In this document: positions 52,218 to 61,233 of the stretch, one piece after another | Position numbering within the stretch: position 1 is the first letter of the stretch | Layout: the number at the start of each line of letters is the position of its first letter | The notes under the pieces: generated by a model | What the model saw: the letters and a program-made list of their open reading frames with translations, nothing else | What the model was told of the DNA's origin: nothing | The model's database searches: none | NCBI RefSeq assembly: GCF_004762045.1 | Contig: NZ_SJOM01000007.1 | Location: 1,142,026 to 1,206,025 of the forward strand | Source: Mycobacterium sp. DL99 | GTDB taxonomy: Bacteria > Actinomycetota > Actinomycetes > Mycobacteriales > Mycobacteriaceae | Direction: 5' to 3' | Length of the DNA stretch: 64,000 nucleotides | Position numbers and translations under genes: made by a program

Positions 52218-52806
52218 CTATGCCGCACGTGCGAACAGATAATGCCGCGCCCGGTGAGCGCCGTTCTGGTCCATCACGGGCTCATCCCCGCTGGACAGCA
52301 ACGTCCAGCCGTCGCTGAAACGTCGTTGCACCTCATCGAACCCGATGCCGGGTACGCCCATCGACGCTCCCGGGATGAACGCCACGATCAGCAGTTGTGT
52401 ACCGGGGGGCGGCTACCGCGCTGACTTCCCGGACGTAGGCATCGCGGTCGGCGGCGTTCATGCCGTGCAGGCATCCGCTGTCGATGATCAGCTGGAACCC
52501 CGTCCCGAAGCCTGATGAACTCAGTTGTGTCACATCGGCTTTGACGAAACACGCGGGCAGGCCCTCAGCCTTGGCCCGAGCCTTCTTCAGCGGTTTGGCC
52601 ACATAGTCCACACCGGTGACCCGCCAACCGTGTCGGGCCAGGTACACCGCGTTGTCCCCGGTCCCGCAGCCCAGATCGAGCGCGGTCCCGGGGGGCAACG
52701 ATGTTCTCTCGACCAGATCGGTCAGGCTGTGCGCCAACGGGTGGCCGTCCCAGGGCGTGACCCCGAGCCGGTAGAGCCACCGGAACACCCGTTGGCGCGA
52801 GCTCAT
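52218..52806 (-). pseudogene. SAM-dependent methyltransferase, frameshifted in a G6 tract
   Basis: ATG 52806 opens a class I methyltransferase with LDLGCGTGDNAVYLARHG (SAM motif), VTGVDYV and LIIDSGCLHGM. After SAVAAP the frame runs into unrelated residues. One base shorter, at the G6 tract 52402-52407, restores GTQLLIVAFIPGAS and ends at TAG 52218 with RHYLFARAA. A one-base insertion in the homopolymer is the simplest reading. It could be a true mutation, phase variation or a sequencing error. Confidence 0.75.
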
Positions 52807-52810
52807 GGCG

Positions 52811-53236
52811 TCACAGCGCCCCCAGGTCAGAGGACAGCCAGTGCTCGGGCTTGAAGAACACCGCGACGCTCTCACCGTGCTCACTGCGGGCGAACTCCAG
52901 ATACGGCTCCACCTTCTCGGGAGCCAGGTAGCGCTTGGTCATCTCGACGAGCTGCTCGTCGGTGCCCGGTTCGATGCGGGAGACCGCACCGTCGACGGCG
53001 ACGTAACGCACCGTCGGTTCCAGCCGCTCGACCATCAGCGTCGCGTGCCCGGCCGCCTCGATCAGCCGGTGCTTGCGTGATCCCACCCCGGTCAGGACCC
53101 ACGGCTCCCCACCAGGGCTGTACTGGTACCAGATCGGGACGGTCAGCGGACCGCGCTTGTCGCCCGCGTACACCGAGAGGGCGGCGATGTGCGGCTCGGC
53201 CAGAAACTGTTCGCGTTCTTCTTTGGAAAGGGCCAT
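52811..53236 (-). CDS. PPOX-class F420-dependent oxidoreductase
   Basis: The 141-aa protein begins ALSKEEREQFLAEPHIAALS and continues VPIWYQYSPGGEPWVLT, RKHRLIEAAGHATLMVERL and VRYVAVDGAVSRI. This is the split-barrel F420-binding pattern. ATG 53236 is used though the frame extends upstream. It precedes the methyltransferase by 4 nt. Confidence 0.87.
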   Translation of the reverse strand: MALSKEEREQFLAEPHIAALSVYAGDKRGPLTVPIWYQYSPGGEPWVLTGVGSRKHRLIEAAGHATLMVERLEPTVRYVAVDGAVSRIEPGTDEQLVEMTKRYLAPEKVEPYLEFARSEHGESVAVFFKPEHWLSSDLGAL

Positions 53237-53292
53237 AAAACTCAGGCTAGCGCCGTGCCACGACACGCGTCGGCGTCGTAGAGTCGGCATTC

Positions 53293-54282
53293 ATGCGCTT
53301 CGGACTCTTCATCCCGCAGGGCTGGCGCCTTGACCTCGTCGACATTCCCATCGAAAGCCAGTGGCAGGTGATGCGTGACCTGGCGACCTACGCCGACGCA
53401 GGCACCTGGGACTCGCTGTGGGTCTATGACCACTTCCACACCGTTCCGGTGCCGACCGACGAGGCCACCCACGAGGCGTGGTCGCTGATGGCGGCGTATG
53501 CCGCGACGACGTCGCGGATCAAGCTCGGCCAGATGTGTACCGCGATGAGCTACCGCAATCCGGTCTACCTGGCCAAGATCGCCGCCACCACCGACATCAT
53601 CTCGGGCGGCCGGGTGCAGATGGGTATCGGCGGCGGTTGGTACGAACACGAATGGCGGGCCTACGGCTACGGTTTCCCGTCGGCCGGGGTGCGGCTGGGC
53701 CGGCTCGACGAGGGCGTCCAGATCATGCGTGATGCATGGCGTGACGGGCGGGTCAGCTTCGAGGGCAGGCACTACCAGGTCGACGGTGCGATCGTCGCTC
53801 CGAAGCCTTTGCAGGACAGTGGCATCCCGTTGTGGATCGCCGGCGGCGGCGAAAAGGTGACGCTGCGTATCGCCGCCAAGTATGCGCAGTACACCAACTT
53901 CACCTCTGAGCCGGCGGGCTTTGCCCACAAGTCACAGGTGTTGGCCGACCATTGCCGCGACGTGGGAACCGACTACGGCGCGATCGTGCGATCAGCCAAC
54001 TTCAACGCCGTCATCGGCGACTCGGAAGCCGACGTCGCCGAGCGGGTCGCGCGGTTGCGGGCACGGCAGGTGCCGGTGGCCGGTGAGGCGACCGTCGATG
54101 CCATGCTCGCCAACGTCACCGCCCCCGAATCGGCAAGCGGTACACCCGAACAGGTCATCGAGAAGCTCCAGAGGATGCGCGACCTCGGGTGTGAGTACGC
54201 GATTCTGTACTTCCCGGAGGCCGCCTACGACCGGTCCGGTATCGAACTGTTCGAGCAGAAGGTCATCCCCGCGCTCAGCTAG
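53293..54282 (+). CDS. LLM-class F420-dependent oxidoreductase
   Basis: The 329-aa TIM-barrel protein has RFGLFIPQGWRLDLVD, LWVYDHFHTVPVP, IKLGQMCTAMSYRNPVYLAK, GRVQMGIGGGWYEHEW and GIPLWIAGGGEKVTLRIAAK, all typical of luciferase-like F420 enzymes. It is divergently placed to the PPOX gene with a short shared promoter region. Substrate is unknown. Confidence 0.9.
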   Translation: MRFGLFIPQGWRLDLVDIPIESQWQVMRDLATYADAGTWDSLWVYDHFHTVPVPTDEATHEAWSLMAAYAATTSRIKLGQMCTAMSYRNPVYLAKIAATTDIISGGRVQMGIGGGWYEHEWRAYGYGFPSAGVRLGRLDEGVQIMRDAWRDGRVSFEGRHYQVDGAIVAPKPLQDSGIPLWIAGGGEKVTLRIAAKYAQYTNFTSEPAGFAHKSQVLADHCRDVGTDYGAIVRSANFNAVIGDSEADVAERVARLRARQVPVAGEATVDAMLANVTAPESASGTPEQVIEKLQRMRDLGCEYAILYFPEAAYDRSGIELFEQKVIPALS

Positions 54283-54346
54283 GCGTACCGACCACGGACG
54301 CCGCCCGCGCGCAAAGGCCGTCAAACGTACATCGGGTAACCGGTAG

Positions 54347-54805
54347 GTGACCAGAGGCGGTATTCCAGGTGAAACATGTGCGGTGGCTTTGAATCGCGAG
54401 CTGCTCCATGATCCCCTCGTGACGTTGATATCACGGGAGTTCGGGAGCGGGAGCATCTCTGCCTCGACAGTCGGGGCCGATACGGCCGCGGTGTGCAATC
54501 CCTTGCCGCGCGTGGTTTCCCGCGCGGCCGCCCCGGTTGCCTGTTCCAGGCCCGCGCACAGCGCTGACGTTGCACAATCGCGGCTGTTCGAGGACATTCT
54601 GGTCGGCGAAATCGCCGAGCTGCGAGACCATCTCGCGGCCGCCGAACTCCGGTGGCGACGCCTTCGGGAACGCAGTCGGGTGGCCGACGCGCCCGTGCCG
54701 GAAGCGCTGGTCCGGATGCACGCGCGCATCGCCGAGGCGGAGCGTCTGCTGGTCCAACTGCGGAGCCGGTTCGGCTACGACGGGGATTCACTCCGGGTGA
54801 TTTAA
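54347..54805 (+). CDS. hypothetical protein with C-terminal coiled coil
   Basis: The 152-aa product has a low-complexity N-terminal half with two Cys (VCNPL, VACSR) and a C-terminal helix from about residue 80 (LFEDILVGEIAELRDHLAAA). This is a coiled-coil-like pattern ending in RMHARIAEAERLLVQL. GTG 54347 is the longest start; GTG 54383 is an alternative. No family is recognised. The coding-like C-terminus is the best support. Confidence 0.5.
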   Translation: MTRGGIPGETCAVALNRELLHDPLVTLISREFGSGSISASTVGADTAAVCNPLPRVVSRAAAPVACSRPAHSADVAQSRLFEDILVGEIAELRDHLAAAELRWRRLRERSRVADAPVPEALVRMHARIAEAERLLVQLRSRFGYDGDSLRVI

Positions 54806-55140
54806 TCTCCCGGGCTGCTCGGGGGATTGACGTCGGCGCCGATCACGACGACGTCGCGCTCCACACCGGGCGCGACGAGCTGGCCGGCCAGGTACAGCCT
54901 GGAGACCTGCTTTCGTGCCTGCCGCTCCACGAACAGCGGGACGAAGTCACGTATCCGGCTCGTGGCGAACCGCCCATAAGCCAGCATGATGGCCGCGTGA
55001 ATCGTCGCCGCCGTCACCTCGGGAAATTCCGAGGTCAGTCGGCGCTCCATCTCGGTTAATGCCGCCTGCTCGCTGACTTCGATCATCGATATTGATGATG
55101 AGTCAGCGATCAGCCCGGCGTCAACAATTGCCTGTGCCAC
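54802..55140 (-). CDS. three-helix-bundle (DUF3562-like) protein
   Basis: The 112-aa protein has a helical core: EQAALTEMERRLTSEFPEVT, AATIHAAIMLAYGRFA, and VPLFVERQARKQVSRLY. These match the small dimerisation domain found in many mycobacterial proteins. GTG 55140 is the start. It overlaps the convergent coiled-coil gene by 4 nt. Biological role is unknown. Confidence 0.72.
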   Translation of the reverse strand: MAQAIVDAGLIADSSSISMIEVSEQAALTEMERRLTSEFPEVTAATIHAAIMLAYGRFATSRIRDFVPLFVERQARKQVSRLYLAGQLVAPGVERDVVVIGADVNPPSSPGD

Positions 55141-55198
55141 CTCTGATAACTCGCGCGACGAGCGGTATCAGCACACGGCGCTGACCGGCGCCGTCGCC

Positions 55199-55573
55199 TC
55201 AGTCGGGCACCGCCGACACCTGGTAGTGCACGATTCGCCAGCCCACGTCGCCCTGGGTGACCAGGACGCTGAGGTTAAGGGGGACGACCGTCCCGTCAGG
55301 GCGGGTGAAATCCGCACGTAGATAACCGAGTATCACGTTGTCGGCGGGCCGACGGGTTTCATTGATCCGGTAGTCGACGGTCAGCCCCACCGGCTGGGAG
55401 TCGTAGTAATCGAACACCCCTTGCGGACCGACGGTGTAGGGGTGCAGGCCCTGGAAGATCGCGTCGTCGGTGAACACCTCGGCCACCCGCTGGGGCTCCT
55501 GGTCGGCGATGCCGGCCTGCCACACGTCGAGGACGTCTCGGAGAATCCGCCCGGTGTTCTCAATGCCCGGCAC
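55199..55573 (-). CDS. SnoaL/NTF2-like protein
   Basis: The 124-aa product fits the NTF2-like cone: helix ILRDVLDVWQAGIADQEPQR, VAEVFTDDAIFQGLHPYT, then strands VTQGDVGWRIVHYQVSAV at the end. GGAGG 5 bp upstream selects GTG 55573. It overlaps the SDR gene by 14 nt and is downstream in the same operon. It may bind or convert the same small molecule. Confidence 0.8.
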   Translation of the reverse strand: MPGIENTGRILRDVLDVWQAGIADQEPQRVAEVFTDDAIFQGLHPYTVGPQGVFDYYDSQPVGLTVDYRINETRRPADNVILGYLRADFTRPDGTVVPLNLSVLVTQGDVGWRIVHYQVSAVPD

Positions 55574-56273
55574 TTTGACCTCCGTCGACGTGCAGGATCT
55601 CACCGGTGACGAACCCGGCCCGCTCCAAGTACAGCACCGCGTCGACCACATCGTCGATGTCGCCCATGTGGCCGACCGGATGCAGCGCCGAGAGGAATTC
55701 GTGGGTCTCGGGCGAGTGCATCGGGGTGCGGATGATGCCCAGTGCGACGGCGTTGGACCGGATGCCCCGCGACGCGTACTCGACTGCCAGCGCCTTGGTT
55801 GCGGCGTTCAGCCCGCCCTTGGTCAGGGACGCCAGCACCGAGGGCACCTGGGAGTTGGCGTGGTCGACGAGGCTCGTGGAGATGGTGACCACGTGTCCGC
55901 CTTCGCCGTGGGATTCGATCGCGGCGATTCCGGCGCGGGTCAGTTCGAAGAAGCCGCGCTGATTGACTCCGGTGACGGCGTCGTAGTCCTCGTCGGTGTA
56001 GTCGGTGAAGGGCTTGGCGATGAAGATGCCGGCGTTGTTCACGACGGTGTCGACCCGGCCGAAGCGCTCGACGGCCGCGTCGATCACCTGCTTGCCTACG
56101 CCCGGTCGGCCGATGTCGCCCGGCACGGTCAGCACCATCGGGTCGTCGCTCTCACCGATGTTGCGGGAGTTGGCGACGACGGCGTAGCCCAGCTTGCGGT
56201 AGCCCGCCACCAGGGCTTCGCCGATGCCCTGGGAGGCGCCGGTGATGACTGCGACGTGTGGTGTGGTGCTCAT
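55560..56273 (-). CDS. SDR-family oxidoreductase lacking the catalytic Tyr
   Basis: The 237-aa protein has the Rossmann start VAVITGASQGIGEALVAGYR and the NNAG motif VVNNAGIFIA. The catalytic Ser region TISTSLVDHANSQVP is followed by SVLASLTKGGLNAATKALA. In this stretch the canonical YxxxK is replaced: the Tyr position is Ala, and Lys remains. Enzyme activity may be altered. AAGGAG 9 bp upstream supports ATG 56273. It is divergent from a LysR regulator. Confidence 0.88.
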   Translation of the reverse strand: MSTTPHVAVITGASQGIGEALVAGYRKLGYAVVANSRNIGESDDPMVLTVPGDIGRPGVGKQVIDAAVERFGRVDTVVNNAGIFIAKPFTDYTDEDYDAVTGVNQRGFFELTRAGIAAIESHGEGGHVVTISTSLVDHANSQVPSVLASLTKGGLNAATKALAVEYASRGIRSNAVALGIIRTPMHSPETHEFLSALHPVGHMGDIDDVVDAVLYLERAGFVTGEILHVDGGQSAGH

Positions 56274-56399
56274 GACGGTGGTCTCCTTGTCTTGGAACTG
56301 GTCGGACGCACACCTCAACGCATTCGCCGGGCCGGTGATGTCCGGCCGATGTGACGGGATAGCTCGTTGCTGCGAGGTTCCGCCTAATAGGCTCGTTCA

Positions 56400-57332
56400 G
56401 TGGAACTGCGCCAGTTGCGGTACTTCGTGACCGTCGCCGAGGAGCTGAATTTCGGGCGCGCGGCAGAGCGCCTGCGGATCGCGGGCCCGTCGCTGTCCCA
56501 GCAGATCAAAGCGCTGGAACGCGACCTCAAGGTGCAGCTGTTCGACCGTGACCGGCGCTCGGTGGCACTCACTGCGGCCGGGAGCGCACTGCTGCCCGGC
56601 GCTCGGGCCTTGATTCAGCAGGCCGACGAATTGCGCAGGAGCGCAGCGGGGATGGCGACGAAGGAACCGGTGCGGGTCGGGTACGTGAACTGGTGTCCGG
56701 GTGATCTGGCGGAGCGCGCGGCCGGACTGGCGCAGCTGCGGGTGGACACCTGGGTGATGCCGTCGCACACCCAGGCGGCCCGCGTCGCCGACGGCAGCCT
56801 GGACCTCGCGATCTGCTGGGTGCAGACCCCCGACCTCGATGCGTTGGGACTCGACGCCCGCCTGATGGGCGTCGACCGGTTGTACGCCTTGTCCGCGGGG
56901 CCGGACGATACGCCGGTGAAAGCCGCCGACGTCCTGGTGCTGGTGGATGCCGACGCCGCCAGCTGGTCCTCGTGGAACCGGTACGGCGAGCAGTTCGCGG
57001 CCGACACCGGGGCGCGCGTCATGCGCACCGACGACGGCGGCGTGACCGGGCCGACCTTCTTCGAGCACGTCCGGGAATTGCGGCGGCCGGTGCTCAACAA
57101 CCCCAAGGGGCAGGACGCGCCGTTGCCGAAGGACCTGGTCCGGCGTCCGGTGCTGGGGCCGGTCCCGCTGTGGACCTGGTCATTGGTCTGGCGCCGCGAC
57201 GAGGACAGTCCGGCTGTGCGCGCCGTGATCGACGCGTTCACCCGCGGTGTCGGGGACCTCGGTATCGGTGACACCGGAGCGTGGTTGCCCGCTGACGACC
57301 CGTATCGAGATCGCGGCGAAGGCGGCGAGTAA
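56400..57332 (+). CDS. LysR-family transcriptional regulator
   Basis: The 310-aa regulator has the typical HTH start ELRQLRYFVTVAEELNFGRAAERL (winged helix at 1-60; IAGPSLSQQIKALERDL) and a periplasmic-binding-like effector domain. GTG 56400 faces the SDR gene 126 bp away and likely controls that operon. Its last 153 bp overlap the convergent MFS transporter gene, an unusually long overlap. Confidence 0.9.
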   Translation: MELRQLRYFVTVAEELNFGRAAERLRIAGPSLSQQIKALERDLKVQLFDRDRRSVALTAAGSALLPGARALIQQADELRRSAAGMATKEPVRVGYVNWCPGDLAERAAGLAQLRVDTWVMPSHTQAARVADGSLDLAICWVQTPDLDALGLDARLMGVDRLYALSAGPDDTPVKAADVLVLVDADAASWSSWNRYGEQFAADTGARVMRTDDGGVTGPTFFEHVRELRRPVLNNPKGQDAPLPKDLVRRPVLGPVPLWTWSLVWRRDEDSPAVRAVIDAFTRGVGDLGIGDTGAWLPADDPYRDRGEGGE

Positions 57333-58409
57333 CACCACGACCGCCCCGGCCGCCAAGGCGGTCCGAAACCCGTTGTGCACGAACGGTGACACCGCGACCG
57401 GTCCGATGATCTGGCCGACGGAGTAGCCGGCGGTCAGCAGCGCGACAGCTCCCGGGAACTGCAGCAGCCGGCCGGCGGCCAGTGCCAGCGTGCTGATCCC
57501 GATGAACGTACCGCCGAACAGGACCGCGCCGATGAGCGCCGCAAGGCCGTTTCCGATGCACGCCAGGCCGATTCCGCCTGCCTGCAACAGCAGTGCCCCG
57601 GTGAGTAGAACGGGGTGGGAGTAGCGGGAGCTCAGCCGTGCCCACACCGCGGCGGAGGGGATTGCCGCCAGTCCGACGACGAGCCACGCCCCGGTGCCCA
57701 GCCGGCCCGGCGAGTTCTGCGCGATGGCGGCCACCAGAAAGGTGCCCGCGATGATGTACCCGATGCCCTCGAGGGTGTAACTGCCGAACAGTAGGGCGAA
57801 CGGGCGGCGCGTGGTATTCCGCTTGCCGACAGTATCTTTCGATGCCTCAGCCGGCGGGGCCGGGCGCAGGCCCCACGCGGCGGCACCCAACACCGCGGTG
57901 AGTCCGGCGGCCAGCCACCACGCCGCCTTCCACCCGTTCTGCGCCGGCAGACCGAACACCAGCGCGGCCGACAAGGCGATGCCGACGCCGACACCACCGA
58001 ATGCCCAGCCGGGTAGGTGCGGCGGATGACCGTGCAGATGATCCAGCACCGTATTGATGGCGATGACGAACACCAGGGCGCTGGCCACCCCGGCCACCAC
58101 GCGGAGAGCCATCCAACCGAAGACATTGCCGGTCAACGACATTGCCGCCAGGCTGACCACCAGCACCACGAGCGACACTCGGCATGCGGTGATCGAACGG
58201 GACAGCCGTGGCGAGCCCGCGCCGGCGACTGCGCCGAGGAGGTACCCGACATAGTTGGCGGTGGCAAGATGGCCCGCCGCTGAGGTGCTGAGCGCGGCAT
58301 GCGCCGTCATCAGCGGCAGGATCGGGGTGTATGCGAAACGTCCGATCCCCATCGCGGCAGCCAGGATCGCGGCGGTGCGCACGACGTGCATCCAGGGGTG
58401 ATTGCGCAT
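57180..58409 (-). CDS. YbfB/YjiJ-type MFS transporter
   Basis: The 409-aa protein has about 12 hydrophobic helices and an MFS start: AAILAAAMGIGRFAYTPILP, typical of the YbfB family. It continues with LATANYVGYLLGAVAGAG, and a cytosolic loop around GRPAPPAEASKDTVGKR. ATG 58409 is chosen; ATG 58391 is an alternative. Substrate unknown. The C-terminal tail after the last helix overlaps the LysR gene by 153 nt. Confidence 0.85.
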   Translation of the reverse strand: MRNHPWMHVVRTAAILAAAMGIGRFAYTPILPLMTAHAALSTSAAGHLATANYVGYLLGAVAGAGSPRLSRSITACRVSLVVLVVSLAAMSLTGNVFGWMALRVVAGVASALVFVIAINTVLDHLHGHPPHLPGWAFGGVGVGIALSAALVFGLPAQNGWKAAWWLAAGLTAVLGAAAWGLRPAPPAEASKDTVGKRNTTRRPFALLFGSYTLEGIGYIIAGTFLVAAIAQNSPGRLGTGAWLVVGLAAIPSAAVWARLSSRYSHPVLLTGALLLQAGGIGLACIGNGLAALIGAVLFGGTFIGISTLALAAGRLLQFPGAVALLTAGYSVGQIIGPVAVSPFVHNGFRTALAAGAVVVLLAAFAAISIRVVSGQPRSGVTDTEVPDTAGERVDHGAHSRTVLVAAPDQ

Positions 58410-58543
58410 CGATCCATGGTGTGCGGGGCAGGGCAGACCTGCCACGACCGAATGGCTTGTAGCTGTGAGGTGCTTCCTCCCAGTCGTTTCTGACCCGATG
58501 CCCTCCGTGCGCGTTACGCTCCGGGTGACCCTGGGAGCCACTC

Positions 58544-59782
58544 ATGACTGATGCATTTGTGCTCGGCGGTGTTCGCACACCTTTCGCCCGGTACGGCAGC
58601 TCGTTGTCACACATCCGTGCCGATGACCTGCTCGGAATGACCATGAAAGGCGCGTGCGAACGCGTCGGCGTACCGATGGACCAGGTCGAGGACATCGTCG
58701 CAGGCTGCGTCAACCCCGCCCACGAGGGCATGGGCGATGTCGGCCGGTGGGCCGCGCTGGCAGCGGGCTTCCCCGACACAGTCGCCGGGGCGACCATCAA
58801 CAGGTTCTGCGCCTCGTCGCTGAGCGCCACGATCAACGTGGCGCACGCGATCCGAGCCGGTGACCTGGGCGTCGGGATGGCATGCGGTGTCGAGTCCATG
58901 TCACGTTCGGGCTGGGCCTACATGAAGGGCGACGCACCGTTCTCGCCGCGCGGGCCGGTGATCCTGCTCGACACCATGTGGGCGGGTGCCGGCGGTCCGC
59001 CCAACCCGGCGCTGCTGGCCCGCAACGCCTACATCGGCATGATCGAGACCGCGCAGAACGTGGCCGACCGTTACGGACTCACCCGTGAGGAGATCGACGC
59101 CTTCGCGCTGCGCAGCCAGCAGCACGCCAAGGCAGCGCGGGACTCCGGCCGGCTGGCCAAGGAGATCATGCCGGTCGAGATCGCCGCGACGAAGAAGGCG
59201 CCGGGCCGGACGTTCGAGCACGACGAGTTCATCCGCGACGACACCACCGCCGAGCAACTGGCCAAGCTGCCGCCGCAACCCGGGACCAAACAGATGACGG
59301 CGGCCAACTCGACTCCGCTGACCGACGGCGCCAGCGCCGTGCTGCTGGCGTCGGGCGAGCGGGCCGCCGAACTGGGGGTCCGGCCGCTGGCGCGGGTGGT
59401 GTCGTCAGCCGTGTACGGCATCGACCCGCTGGTAATGGGCCTCGCCCCGGCCTGGGCGATACCGCTGGCCATCAAGCGGGCCGGGTTGACGCCCGAGCAG
59501 ATCGACGTGTGGGAGGTCCACGAGGCGTTCAGCGCCCAGGCACTCGGCGTGCTGCGTGAACTGCCCAACCAGCTCGGCGGGTTCACCGTCCCGGATGACA
59601 AGCTCACTCCGAACGGGGGCGCCGTCGCGATCGGGCATCCATTCGGTGCCACCGGCACGCGGTATGTGCTCACGCTCGCCACCGAACTGCGCGAGCGCAA
59701 CGCCCGCTACGGCGTCGTCGGCGTGTGCGTCGGGTCGGGGCAGGGCGTCGCCGTTGTCCTCGAGAACCCCGCCGCCGGCTGA
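58544..59782 (+). CDS. acetyl-CoA C-acyltransferase (thiolase)
   Basis: The 412-aa thiolase has FVLGGVRTPFARYGSSLSHI, the nucleophilic Cys89 in NRFCASSLSATIN, and C-terminal VHEAFSAQALGVL, GGAVAIGHPFGATGTRY and GVCVGSGQGVAVVLE. The second catalytic Cys is in VCVGSG. It performs the thiolytic or condensing step for acyl-CoA; substrate is unknown. It is unrelated in position to fadA at 38335. Confidence 0.92.
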   Translation: MTDAFVLGGVRTPFARYGSSLSHIRADDLLGMTMKGACERVGVPMDQVEDIVAGCVNPAHEGMGDVGRWAALAAGFPDTVAGATINRFCASSLSATINVAHAIRAGDLGVGMACGVESMSRSGWAYMKGDAPFSPRGPVILLDTMWAGAGGPPNPALLARNAYIGMIETAQNVADRYGLTREEIDAFALRSQQHAKAARDSGRLAKEIMPVEIAATKKAPGRTFEHDEFIRDDTTAEQLAKLPPQPGTKQMTAANSTPLTDGASAVLLASGERAAELGVRPLARVVSSAVYGIDPLVMGLAPAWAIPLAIKRAGLTPEQIDVWEVHEAFSAQALGVLRELPNQLGGFTVPDDKLTPNGGAVAIGHPFGATGTRYVLTLATELRERNARYGVVGVCVGSGQGVAVVLENPAAG

Positions 59783-59928
59783 CATCTGACCGTCCGATTC
59801 GGCCGCTCTGTCTGTGAGAGACCTTCGAAAATGCTGTGTCGAACGGATTTTCGTTGGAAGGCAGCGAGTTGGGCCGACGTTGGCGGATACTCAGGTCGTC
59901 TCCCTGCCGAGGCTCGCTGGAGGCGGAT

Positions 59929-60315
59929 ATGACCTACATGGGAAAGCCCTACTACCCGGAGTGGCTGGACAACCTGGCCGAGGACGTCACGCTGGAGGCC
60001 GCCGCGATGGACGGCACCGCTCACGGTGCCGAGTCGGTGCGGGCCATCGTGGATGCCGCGCGAAGGCACTACGACGACCAGCAATTCGCCCACGCCGGTC
60101 CGTGCGGGGAAGACAGATTCATCGAGGACTACTCCAGCAGTGTCCGGGGCGTGCCCACCTACGTGATCGTGCAGGTCACATTCAATGCGGCCGGGCAGAC
60201 ACAACACATCGTGGTGAATCACCGGCCGCGTAGCGCGCTGCTGGGCTTCTCCCGACTGATGCTCGAACATTTCGCAGGAACCCCGCTGGCCAAACATTGG
60301 GAAGGCACCCCGTAG
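59929..60315 (+). CDS. small SnoaL/NTF2-like protein
   Basis: The 128-aa protein begins TYMGKPYYPEWLDNLAEDVT and has a helix-grip pattern with FIEDYSSSVRGVPTYVIVQV. CTGGAGGCGG upstream supports ATG 59929 over the longer frame. It is 3 nt from the next gene, so they are an operon. Confidence 0.72.
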   Translation: MTYMGKPYYPEWLDNLAEDVTLEAAAMDGTAHGAESVRAIVDAARRHYDDQQFAHAGPCGEDRFIEDYSSSVRGVPTYVIVQVTFNAAGQTQHIVVNHRPRSALLGFSRLMLEHFAGTPLAKHWEGTP

Positions 60316-60318
60316 AAC

Positions 60319-61230
60319 ATGGCTGAACGCTTGTATCTGGTCACGGGCGCAGGTGGCGGCACCGGCGGCGTGAGCCGGCAGGTGATCGAGCTTCTACGCC
60401 AACGCGGGCACCGGGTCCGCGCGGTGGTCCATCACGATGACGCCCGTGCCGACCCGCTACGCGATATGGGGGCTGAAGTCGTGGTCGGTGACCTGACCGA
60501 CCCGCAGAACGTCGCCGAAGCGATGGCCGGTGCCGACCGGATGTTCTTCTCGATGGGTGTGTCCCCGGACTACCTGCAGGCCACGGTCATCGTCTGCGAT
60601 GCCGCACTGGAATACGGCCGCCTGGAGGTGGTCGTGAACATGTCGCAGATGACCGTTTCCCAGATGACGGCGACCAGTGTCGGGGAGTCTCGTCAACATC
60701 GATTGCACTACCTCGCCGAGCACGTCTTGAACTGGTCGGGCGTACCGGTGGTGCACATCAGACCGACAGCCTTTCTGGACAACCCGCTCTTCACCTCGTT
60801 CGCGGCGCCTTCGCTTCGTGACCGAAACCTGTTGGCCCTCCCGCTCGGAACCGGTCGAACCTCACCGATCGCCAGCAACGATGTGGCACGAGTGGTTGCC
60901 GCCGTGCTTCTCGATCCTGATCACCGCATCGGCGACGTGTACGAGTTGACCGGCCCGGTAAGCCTTAATATCGACGGGCTGGCCGCCGAATACACGCTCG
61001 GGCTGGGAAGGCCGATACACGGTTCCGACATAGCGTACGAAACATGGATGGAAACCGTCATCAAGCCGTTGGGCTTGCCCGCACACCTCGAACAGCACTT
61101 GGCCACAATGGCGCAACTGCACCGAGCCGGGCGCTACGACCGGGCCACCGACGAGGTCGAACGGATCACCGGGCAACCCGCGACCACCGTTGGCCAGTTT
61201 GTCGCCCAGCGCCCCGAGCTGTTCTCGTGA
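60319..61230 (+). CDS. NmrA-type NAD(P)-binding reductase-like protein
   Basis: The 303-aa protein has the Rossmann start YLVTGAGGGTGGVSRQVIEL and VVVGDLTDPQNVAEAMAGAD, then VVNMSQMTVSQMTATSVGES. It belongs to the NmrA/atypical SDR family; many members sense or reduce quinones. It follows the NTF2-like gene by 3 nt. Confidence 0.87.
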   Translation: MAERLYLVTGAGGGTGGVSRQVIELLRQRGHRVRAVVHHDDARADPLRDMGAEVVVGDLTDPQNVAEAMAGADRMFFSMGVSPDYLQATVIVCDAALEYGRLEVVVNMSQMTVSQMTATSVGESRQHRLHYLAEHVLNWSGVPVVHIRPTAFLDNPLFTSFAAPSLRDRNLLALPLGTGRTSPIASNDVARVVAAVLLDPDHRIGDVYELTGPVSLNIDGLAAEYTLGLGRPIHGSDIAYETWMETVIKPLGLPAHLEQHLATMAQLHRAGRYDRATDEVERITGQPATTVGQFVAQRPELFS

Positions 61231-61233
61231 GTG

